From Planctomycetaceae bacterium (GTDB lineage Bacteria; Planctomycetota; Planctomycetia; Pirellulales; Thermoguttaceae): 14,279 bases of DNA. Position numbers and translations under genes: made by a program. Below the pieces are notes generated by a model that had not been told where the DNA came from, searched no databases, and worked only from the letters and a program-made list of their open reading frames with translations. Positions 1 through 6,300 of this stretch are shown piece by piece; the stretch's first letter is position 1, and every line of letters begins with the position of its first letter. The stretch is taken from positions 1 through 14,279 of the forward strand of contig JAITDV010000105.1 of assembly GCA_031282385.1 (NCBI GenBank), in the 5' to 3' direction.

Positions 1-325
1 TGCAAGGTTTTAAGGAAAATCTCGGATAAAACAATAACTATATTGCAAATTATAACTCTAAATTGCAACCAGATAAGCCCAGAATTTATAGCACCAAATG
101 ACTTCTTCAGGGACAACTAAATATGTTTTGGTTTATGTGGGGATATACAGAATTAAAATCTTCATGTATACTGCTCGCAAAATTGCGTGACTCAAGAGCG
201 TAAAAGCCTGCTTTCCGGTAGTTAGGCGGCAACAAAGGAAATTTAAAGTGTGAACAGTCTATTAATGTCTGCGGATTTTTTACGATTACGCCTTGATTTG
301 AATTATCATAATTTTTGTACAAAAA
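1..325. other. Intergenic stretch upstream of rnhA, repeat-bearing
   Basis: I see no convincing gene here. Minus-strand open frames cross the region and run into rnhA, but they have no family features and pass through the interspersed repeat, so I treat them as chance. Positions 1-166 are AT-rich with nothing recognisable. Positions 167-263 are copy 1 of the three-copy repeat. Positions 264-325 are the presumed rnhA leader; I could not find a clear promoter there. Confidence 0.6.
167..263 (+). repeat. Interspersed repeat, copy 1 (degenerate hairpin)
   Basis: First of three related elements of about 100 nt in this window; the others are at 1294-1397 and 2943-3047. Shared blocks in order are TATACTG, AATTGCG, GACTCAAGAG, GTAAAAGCCTGCTTT, GGCGGC and AAGTGTGAACAGT. 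Relative to copies 2 and 3, this copy lacks several bases after CGC near the left end and a few bases of the right hairpin arm. The 8-bp GCCTGCTT/AAGCAGGC stem is therefore reduced to GCCT/AGGC. It ends about 60 bp before the rnhA start. No function is evident; a small non-autonomous mobile element or REP-like sequence fits. Confidence 0.8.
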
Positions 326-787
326 ATGACAGAAGTAATTCTTTATACAGATGGTGCGTGTAGCGGCAATCCTGGTCCCGGAGGTTGGGGATTTATATTG
401 CGTCACCCCAAAAGCGGCAAAGAAATAGAACGATCCGGCGGAGATGCGAATACTACAAACAACCAAATGGAATTGACTGCCGTAATTGAAGGTTTAAAAG
501 CTCTGACCCGACCGACAACAGTTGAAATTGTAAGCGATTCAAAATATGTGTTGCAAGGATTATCGGATTGGTTACCGGCTTGGAAAAGAAATGCATGGAG
601 ACGAAAAGAGAAAGGAAAATGGATGCCAATAAAAAATGTTGAACTCTGGCAAGAATTGGATTTGTTAGTAAACAAACATAAAGTTACACTAACACACGTC
701 AAAGGACATTCGGGCAACATCGAAAACGAACGCTGCGACAAACTCGCAACCAACGCAATTGCAAAATACAGAAAAAACACACATTAA
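326..787 (+). CDS. rnhA: Ribonuclease HI
   Basis: A 153-residue cytosolic enzyme that cleaves the RNA strand of RNA-DNA hybrids, as in R-loops and replication primers, using two metal ions. The sequence is a full-length RNase HI, close to the 155 residues of the E. coli enzyme. It opens with TEVILYTDGACSGNPGPGGWG, and the catalytic carboxylates are visible as D9 (YTDG), E49 (QMEL), D71 (SDSKYV) and D138 (ERCDKLA). The flexible-loop histidine is H128 in VKGHSG. The basic W-rich segment around residues 82-100 (DWLPAWKRNAWRRK) matches the substrate-binding handle of the E. coli type. The ATG at 326 puts the family N-terminus in register. No Shine-Dalgarno precedes it, only A/T-rich sequence ending GTACAAAAA. 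It stands alone, converging on hemE across about 650 bp. Confidence 0.97.
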   Translation: MTEVILYTDGACSGNPGPGGWGFILRHPKSGKEIERSGGDANTTNNQMELTAVIEGLKALTRPTTVEIVSDSKYVLQGLSDWLPAWKRNAWRRKEKGKWMPIKNVELWQELDLLVNKHKVTLTHVKGHSGNIENERCDKLATNAIAKYRKNTH

Positions 788-812
788 ACAAATATAAAAT
801 TGTTCTTTGTTT
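786..812 (+). terminator. Weak AT-rich hairpin after rnhA
   Basis: AAACAAA at 786-792, overlapping the rnhA stop codon, can pair with TTTGTTT at 806-812 across a 13-nt loop. The right arm is itself T-rich. The stem is weak and contains one G:C pair, so it is at best a poor intrinsic terminator and may be chance in AT-rich DNA. Confidence 0.2.
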
Positions 813-966
813 GCAGTAATAATTGTTACAAAAATTTATGTTCTTCACTTTGCAAAATTCTGTTGCAACTATTCATCCGTGTTTTTTTTATCTGCAACTA
901 TTTTGTTCCCTCTAATTCTAATAATTCCGTACGACGATATCGTTTTCCAAACGGTTCCAATATTAA

Positions 967-1138
967 AACCCTTATTTGTCAAATTACCCTTACCAGCCCA
1001 AAATTCCTACCAACGCGCCATTATGTCATTATATTTTGTTGGATTTTGTCTTAAATTCATCATCGAAAGAATAAGAGTATAAAGGCGCATTTTTTTTGGT
1101 GTTGTTTGTTACTAATGGAAATTGGACAAATAAGGGTT
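967..1138. repeat. Spaced inverted repeat, 19-bp arms
   Basis: The left arm at 967-985 (AACCCTTATTTGTCAAATT) and right arm at 1120-1138 (AATTGGACAAATAAGGGTT) are reverse complements at 18 of 19 positions. They enclose 134 bp with no recognisable gene. Such arms could be terminal inverted repeats of a small non-autonomous element, but I see no clear target-site duplication beside them. Confidence 0.6.
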
Positions 1139-1140
1139 GT

Positions 1141-1174
1141 TTTATTTTAGAACGTTGTTTATTTTAGGGCGTTG
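1141..1174 (+). repeat. 17-bp tandem duplication
   Basis: Two directly adjacent 17-mers: TTTATTTTAGAACGTTG at 1141-1157 and TTTATTTTAGGGCGTTG at 1158-1174. They differ only at two neighbouring bases (AA versus GG). The unit begins immediately after the right arm of the inverted repeat at 1120-1138. Confidence 0.75.
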
Positions 1175-1193
1175 TGTTTTTATTTGCTTCGTT

Positions 1194-1227
1194 CCTAAAC
1201 CCTAAACCCTAAACCCTTTTCCTAAAC
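1194..1227 (+). repeat. Telomere-like CCTAAAC heptamer cluster
   Basis: Three perfect tandem CCTAAAC heptamers (1194-1214), then CCTTTT, then a fourth CCTAAAC (1221-1227). This is the same 7-mer as plant-type telomeric DNA, but the tract is far too short to be a telomere and sits inside bacterial genes. It is most likely a short slippage repeat. Confidence 0.75.
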
Positions 1228-1273
1228 AATTGAATCCTGCGACTGAATAGTTACGTTAAAGAAGTTTAACTAT

Positions 1274-1293
1274 TTTAAAGTGTGAACAGTTTA
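1274..1293 (+). repeat. Extra copy of the repeat terminus, before repeat copy 2
   Basis: Sequence built on TTTAAAGTGTGAACAGTTTA directly precedes repeat copy 2. It nearly matches the element's own right end at about 1376-1396, where only one base of the GTGTGAACAGT core differs. Copy 2 is thus bracketed by direct repeats of about 20 nt. This suggests either tandem arrangement of elements with one body deleted, or that this 20-mer is the true repeating boundary unit. Confidence 0.7.
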
Positions 1294-1397
1294 TATACTG
1301 CTCGTACTATAAATTGCGAGACTCAAGAGTGTAAAAGCCTGCTTTGCGATAGGTAAGCAGGCGGCGGTAAACGAAATTTAAAGTGTGAATAGTTTAA
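1294..1397 (+). repeat. Interspersed repeat, copy 2
   Basis: Full-length copy of the roughly 100-nt element, running from TATACTGCTCG to GTGTGAATAGTTTAA. It carries a perfect 8-bp stem, GCCTGCTT at 1337-1344 with AAGCAGGC at 1355-1362, around a 10-nt loop. It lies about 45 bp beyond the 3' end of hemE and is closest in sequence to copy 3. Confidence 0.85.
1333..1362 (-). terminator. Candidate hemE terminator inside repeat copy 2
   Basis: Read on the minus strand, downstream of the hemE stop, the repeat gives GCCTGCTT, a 10-nt loop and AAGCAGGC, followed by TTTT. The stem is perfect and half G:C or better, and lies about 80 nt past the stop codon. The U-tract is only four bases, and the same hairpin in copy 3 lacks it. 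This may therefore be an accidental terminator supplied by a mobile repeat. Confidence 0.35.
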
Positions 1398-1441
1398 AAT
1401 GGAATTTGAACAAATGATCGGAATTGATTTTTTGGGAGGTA

Positions 1442-2509
1442 TTATTTTTGTCCGAATTCGTGTACGGCTTCTATTAATGCGATTGCATTTTCTGGTGGAG
1501 TTTGTGGTAATATGCCGTGGCCGAGATTGAAAATGAAGCCGTTTTTATTATTTGTGAGTCTAATGATTTTTTGTACATTTTTTCTTATTGTATCGCGATT
1601 TGTCAAGAGAATTGCGGGATCGAGATTTCCTTGTATTGCGTAGTTATTTCCGATTGTATCCCATGCTTTGTCGATTGGAATTCTCCAATCAACTCCGATT
1701 ACATTTCCGCCAGAGGCGGCAATATTGGGCAAGAGCATAGGATTCCCAGGTGCAAAATGAATTACTGGAGTACCTGGTAATATCAGATCAATAAGTAATT
1801 TTGAAAAAGGTTGAACAAATTCCGCATAATCTTCTACAGATAGACAACCTGCCCAACTATCAAAAATTTGTATAATTTGTGCGCCGGCTTTAATTTGTCC
1901 GTTTAGATATTTTGCGGTTGAGACGGCGAATTTTCGCATTAGTTCAGACCATTTTGCCGGATAAAGGTGCATGAAGGTTTTGACGTAATGAAAATTTTTG
2001 TTGTTTATTGATTTACGGTTTGGGGTTAGTTTTGGGTCGCTGATTGCGTATGTTGCCAAAGTGAAAGGTGCGCCGGCGAATCCAATTAACGGTATCCGGT
2101 TGTTCAACCCTTCACGTGTGTAACGAACAGTATCCATAACGTAATAGAGTTGTTCTTCTGATTCGAGTTCTGTTATGTTTTTAACATCTTGTGGATTGCA
2201 GATGGGTTTTGTAACGAGAGGACCGCCGTTGTCGGGAAATGTTATACCGAATCCCATTGGCTCAAGAATAAGCAAAATATCTGAAAATATAATTGCCGCA
2301 TCGACACCAAGACGCTCTACCGCCGTAAGCATAACTTCAGCTGCAAGCGACGGAGTTTTGCACAGTTCAATAAATGTAACTTTATTTCTAACGTTTTGAT
2401 ATTCCTGCATGTAACGTCCGGCTTGACGCATAAGCCAAACTGGAATTTTATTGGAATATTGCAAACGAACTGCCCGCATCATCGGGCTATCATCAATTAA
2501 ATTAGGCAT
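1442..2509 (-). CDS. hemE: Uroporphyrinogen decarboxylase
   Basis: A 355-residue cytosolic haem-pathway enzyme that removes the four acetate carboxyls of uroporphyrinogen III to give coproporphyrinogen III, without a cofactor. Its length is typical of the family. The signature PVWLMRQAGRY lies at residues 23-33, with the substrate-binding arginines R28 and R32. The key aspartate is D77 in IIFSDILLILEPMG. Active-site Tyr154 follows GFAGAPFTLAT, Ser218 is in FDSWAG, and His331 lies in the C-terminal NLGHGILPQTPPEN motif. The segment after Tyr154 (around residues 155-180) looks a few residues longer than usual, but no catalytic position is lost. The ATG is preceded by TTATAAAAA with no Shine-Dalgarno. 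No other haem genes adjoin it; it is convergent with rnhA and divergent from the synthase gene. Confidence 0.97.
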   Translation of the reverse strand: MPNLIDDSPMMRAVRLQYSNKIPVWLMRQAGRYMQEYQNVRNKVTFIELCKTPSLAAEVMLTAVERLGVDAAIIFSDILLILEPMGFGITFPDNGGPLVTKPICNPQDVKNITELESEEQLYYVMDTVRYTREGLNNRIPLIGFAGAPFTLATYAISDPKLTPNRKSINNKNFHYVKTFMHLYPAKWSELMRKFAVSTAKYLNGQIKAGAQIIQIFDSWAGCLSVEDYAEFVQPFSKLLIDLILPGTPVIHFAPGNPMLLPNIAASGGNVIGVDWRIPIDKAWDTIGNNYAIQGNLDPAILLTNRDTIRKNVQKIIRLTNNKNGFIFNLGHGILPQTPPENAIALIEAVHEFGQK

Positions 2510-2680
2510 TTTTTATAACGGATAATTTGGTTAATAAACAGTAAACCGAACAAGAAAACAAATTGTACGCCAACAATTGTAAGTCAACAATACTCTACAA
2601 CAAGTAAATTCAGAATGCAAAATTCATACTATAATTATTTCAATCAATTCATATCAACTAATAGAGATTTGCAAATTGAA

Positions 2681-2874
2681 TAGACCTTTTCTCTAACCTA
2701 AAAATACATCAACATAACAAAAAACCTACAACAAAAAACCGCCTTTAACTCCTCCGAGACCACCCCTAACCCCTCCGAAGGAGGGGAATAAGAATACGCC
2801 TCCGAGGGAGGCGAATAATTCCCCTCCTTCGGAGGGGTCAGGGGTGGTCTCGGAGGAGTTAGCGAAAAGGTCTA
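2681..2874. repeat. Large nested inverted repeat / hairpin element
   Basis: Inner arms at 2747-2789 and 2818-2860 are reverse complements over 43 bases with a single mismatch (A versus G, near CACCCCTRACCCC). Between them lies another perfect stem, CGCCTCC at 2797-2803 with GGAGGCG at 2807-2813, around a 3-base loop. Each 43-base arm also contains its own small palindrome, CCCCTCCGAAGGAGGGG. Outside these, 2681-2697 (TAGACCTTTTCTCTAAC) and 2858-2874 pair at 16 of 17 positions. The GC-rich core stands out sharply from AT-rich surroundings. Comparable GGAGGGG-type palindromes are scattered through many FCB-group genomes. I infer a MITE or REP-like element; on RNA it would form an extremely stable hairpin. 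Confidence 0.9.
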
Positions 2875-2942
2875 ATATGTGATTCAAAACCGCACATACG
2901 ATTGACAAAAAATAGTAAGTCTGATATTGGAAATCACATAGA

Positions 2943-3047
2943 TATACTGTCCGTACTATAAATTACGCGGCTCAAGAGCGTAACAGCCTGCTTTCCGATA
3001 GGTAAGCAGGCGGCAGTAAAGGAAAATTCAAGTGTGAACAGTTTAAA
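2943..3047 (+). repeat. Interspersed repeat, copy 3
   Basis: Third copy of the roughly 100-nt element, from TATACTGTCCG to GTGTGAACAGTTTAA. It carries the perfect stem GCCTGCTT at 2986-2993 with AAGCAGGC at 3004-3011. All three copies lie in the same orientation and all are intergenic. This one sits between the large hairpin element and the proposed promoter of the synthase gene. Confidence 0.85.
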
Positions 3048-3063
3048 TTTTTTTGTTGACGAT

Positions 3064-3075
3064 GCATAATTATGC
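3064..3075. promoter_or_regulatory. 12-bp perfect palindrome, possible operator
   Basis: GCATAATTATGC is a perfect palindrome between repeat copy 3 and the candidate promoter, about 80 bp upstream of the -35-like box. Its size would suit a dimeric repressor or activator. AT-rich palindromes of this size can arise by chance, so the regulatory reading is weak. Confidence 0.25.
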
Positions 3076-3155
3076 GGTTGGGCAAAGTTGATTACTTTTG
3101 TAAAAGTATTTTGGTAAAGAGTCAAAAAAAATATGAGATAATGAATGTAGGTAAT

Positions 3156-3183
3156 TTGACTAAACTGAAAAAAATGCTAAAAT
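3156..3183 (+). promoter_or_regulatory. Candidate sigma-70-type promoter for the synthase operon
   Basis: TTGACT at 3156-3161 and TAAAAT at 3178-3183 each match the sigma-70 consensus at 5 of 6 positions, with 16-bp spacing. TGC directly before the second box makes an extended -10. A transcript from here would have a leader of roughly 120 nt before the ATG at 3314. AT-rich DNA yields such boxes often, and if this organism uses Bacteroidetes-type promoters the assignment would not hold. Confidence 0.35.
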
Positions 3184-3313
3184 TAGTCAAATATTTTGGA
3201 TTGGCGGGTTGGCTAGTATGCGCAAATTTACAAGGTACTTGCTTTAACTTCGCTTTGTGTATATACTTATTATAGTTTTAAGTTAAAATCACCTATTCCT
3301 TTCCTTCCCCCCA

Positions 3314-6300
3314 ATGGAAAAATTAGCGGGTATAAATCAGTTACCGGACGGTAATTTGTCTTTAGCGGTGGTCGGCGCAGCTTGCCGACTTCCGGGTGCT
3401 GATGATATTAATGCGTATTGGGATTTAATATTACGCGGCGGTTACGCAATTACTGAAGTGCCGCCAGACCGGTTTGACCGCGAAATCTACTTTGATAAAA
3501 GAAAAGGCGTAAGAGGAAAATCTTATATAACACACGGCGGACTTATTAATTACAGCAATTTTAATCCGCTTGAATTTCCGTTTCCATCTCGTTTGATTGG
3601 GATTTGTGACACCGGTACAATTGAAATGTGCCGTGTTGCTGCGATGGCTTGCCGTGATGCAGGAATGAACCCGTTTCAAATTCCTTGTCGAAATACAGGT
3701 GTTTATTTGGGAAGTACTTCCGTTGGGCAACTCTACCATGAAATCAACTACTCAATTCTTGCGCCGAAATTGGCACAAATTTTACCTGACTTAAATTCAC
3801 TGAAAAAAAATCTGACGGAAGATGAATTAAGTAAAATTGTTGGACAAATTGTTCTAACTATCCGCAATAATTCAATTTGCCAACCTTCCAAGGGCTATTT
3901 ATTTCCACAAATTCAATCAATGAGTGCGGCAGTTTCGGAATCACTCGGATTGACTGGTACGTCAATAACTCTTGACGCGGCTTGTTCATCGTCTCTAAAT
4001 GCTTTGGCAATGGTACGTCGTGATCTTCGTGCGGGGCTTATAGATATGGCGATAGTTGGCGGTGGCAACTACTTTACGCGGGAAAGTTTGATTCTATTTT
4101 CCAACGCTCAATCCGGTTCGCCGGATGGAAGTTTTCCATTTTCTGAACATGCAAATGGCGTTATTATTGCGGAAGGTTATGTTGCTATTGTTGTTAAGAC
4201 GTTGGAAAGGGCGTTGGCAGATGGTAATAAAATTCATGCAATTATTTATGGTATCGGACTTTCAAGCGATGGTCGCGGACGGTCGCATTGGGCGCCAAGA
4301 ATTGAAGGCGAAATTGCCGCAATCCGTAGAGCTTATCCAAATAAATCTGATCTCCAACGTCTCACCTACTACGAAGCACACGCAACCTCAACGCCTGTCG
4401 GCGATAAAACCGAACTTGACGCTATCCGAACTGTTTTTTCAAACGAGTTTAAAGATCGCGTTCCGCTCGGAAGTGTAAAAGGTAACATTGGTCATCCGCT
4501 TGAAGCTGCGGGAATTGCCGGTTTGATCAAGGCTATTTTAATTTTTCGGCATAACACGATTCCGCCGCAAGTTTGCCCGAAACCGCTAAATAAAAATGTC
4601 GATTGGGACAAATTGCCTTTTTATGTACCTGAAATTGCGTCGGAGTTGCCCGTGTCGAAAGATGGTCGTCCGCGTCTTGCCGGAATTAGTGCGTTTGGGG
4701 TTGGCGGAATAAACGCGCACGTTGTAATTCAGGAACCGTCGGAATTTGTAAGACAAAATCGTACATTGGAAAAGTCAGATTCGGAAACTAAAATTGTATC
4801 AACTGTAATTTCTGTTGCGCAAATTCCGCCGAATAATTCTCAGATTCAAAATGTCAAGCGTGAACCGATAGCGGTAATTGGTGTGGGGGCATTGTTTGCC
4901 GACAGTTTGAATTTTGCGGCGTTTGAGTTATTGGTTAAATCTGGAGTTGGAGCGGTGTCTATGATTCCGGTTGAACGATGGTCAGAGCAAGATTATTGTG
5001 CGAATAACGCGGATTCGTACCATACGCGGATACGGCGCGGCGGATTTATCAACGGATTCAAATACGACTGGAAACGGCACAAAATTCCGCCGAAACAAAT
5101 ATGTTCAGGTAATCCGTTGCAATTTATGATTCTCGAAGTTGTTGACGCTGCGCTTGAATTGGCGGGATTTAATGTAACGAAAAAGAAACTGAATTTAGAA
5201 CGAACTGGTGTGATTGTCGGTTCAAATTTTTGTACAGATTTTCTATCAAACTTGTCAATTTCTTTCAAATTAGCTCCGTTCCGAAAGTTGGTAATCGATA
5301 CGCTAAAGCAACATGGAATTTCTGATCCAAAATTTCTGATTGAAGTTGAGAACGAGTACACGGATAAATTTTCCGAGCTGATTCCGGCGTTAAATGATGA
5401 AGCGGGCGGATTCACGCCAAGTTCGCTTGCAAGCAGGATTACGAAGTTTTTTGATTTATCAGGCGGCTGTGTAACTATTGACGCAGGTTCTGCTTCGGGA
5501 CTAGCGGCAATTTCGCAAGCTGTTGGAATGTTACATGAAAATGAAAATGATCTTGTGATTTGTGCAGCCGGTTCGTGTTGTATGTCTCCGGTGTCGTTTA
5601 TTTGTTACGAAAAATCTCATGCCGAGTTTTCAAATGAAATTGTTTTGGGTGAAGGTGCGGCTGTTCTGATAATGAAACGGCTTTCAGATGTGAAACAGGA
5701 AAACAACAACTCCAACAACTGTGAAAATGCGGACGAAAAAATATTATTTTTGATTCATGGAATAGGTACAGGTTTTGATGCGGATATTGAAATTGCGTAT
5801 TCAAAGGCAATTGAGCAGGCGTGGAATACAAGCGGATTAAGTAAAGAACAACTTGCCGGAATAAAGCAAGTCGGAATTGCGGCGAATGAAATTAAGCAAA
5901 ATGAATTATCGTGCAAAATATTGAAATCGTTTTATCCGGATGCAGAATTTTCAAATATTGCCGTGCAAATCGGCGATACTCAAGCTGCATCTGGAATGGC
6001 TTCATTGCTTAACACGTTTATTGTAACGAATAATCATAACCAAAATACCAATAAAGATACGACCTGTAATTTTTGTGCGGTTTCTGCGTCGGATATTTCG
6101 GGAATTGTTTATCATATTCTAATTGAAAATATGCCGGCAAAACTAACAAATAAGCCGGATAATCAGACAAATTCGATTAACAAAACGCTTGATTCTGAGA
6201 ACAGAATTATTGTTACAAAAAATGATTATGAGGAGGTTGATGTGAGAGGATTAGAAAAGCCGATTGCAAATTTAAGCTGTAATACGGAACGTATATTTGA

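Larger units (their letters stand above)
788..1441. other. Intergenic region between convergent rnhA and hemE
   Basis: About 650 bp without a supportable gene. Two overlapping plus-strand open frames near 800-1082 encode hydrophobic, Phe/Ile/Asn-rich peptides without any recognisable motif, and I reject them. The region is instead rich in small repeats: a spaced inverted repeat (967-985 with 1120-1138), two tandem 17-mers (1141-1174), CCTAAAC heptamers (1194-1227) and interspersed-repeat copy 2 with an extra terminal piece (1274-1397). This could be a decayed mobile insertion, but no transposase remnant is visible. Confidence 0.6.
2510..3313. other. Intergenic region between divergent hemE and the giant synthase
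   Basis: About 800 bp without a supportable gene. It holds the nested inverted repeat at 2681-2874, interspersed-repeat copy 3 at 2943-3047, a palindrome at 3064-3075 and a candidate synthase promoter at 3156-3183. Plus-strand and minus-strand frames of about 60 codons exist here, but they cross the repeats or lack any family signature. The final part before the synthase start is pyrimidine-rich (TTCCTTTCCTTCCCCCC). Confidence 0.6.

Noticed and set aside
800..1082. Two overlapping plus-strand open frames of 84 and 91 codons after rnhA
   Set aside because: The hydrophobic, low-complexity peptides have no motif, overlap each other, and run through an inverted-repeat arm. No start context supports them.
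1194..1227. Telomere or eukaryotic origin suggested by CCTAAAC heptamers
   Set aside because: Only four heptamers occur, internal to DNA carrying clearly bacterial rnhA and hemE genes. A short slippage repeat is sufficient explanation.
167..3047. CRISPR array suggested by recurring hairpin repeats
   Set aside because: The copies are about 100 nt long, diverged, separated by 1.1-1.6 kb and by whole genes, with no regular spacers and no cas genes.
2726..3125. Minus-strand frames of about 60 codons over the hairpin element and repeat copy 3
   Set aside because: They are translations of the repeat sequences themselves; Gly/Phe-rich or LPIGKQAV-type peptides like these arise from structured repeats, not genes.
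3072..3275. 67-codon plus-strand frame upstream of the synthase
   Set aside because: It begins within the palindrome just after repeat copy 3, spans the candidate promoter and has no family signature. A small leader peptide from an internal ATG at about 3141 cannot be excluded but has no support.
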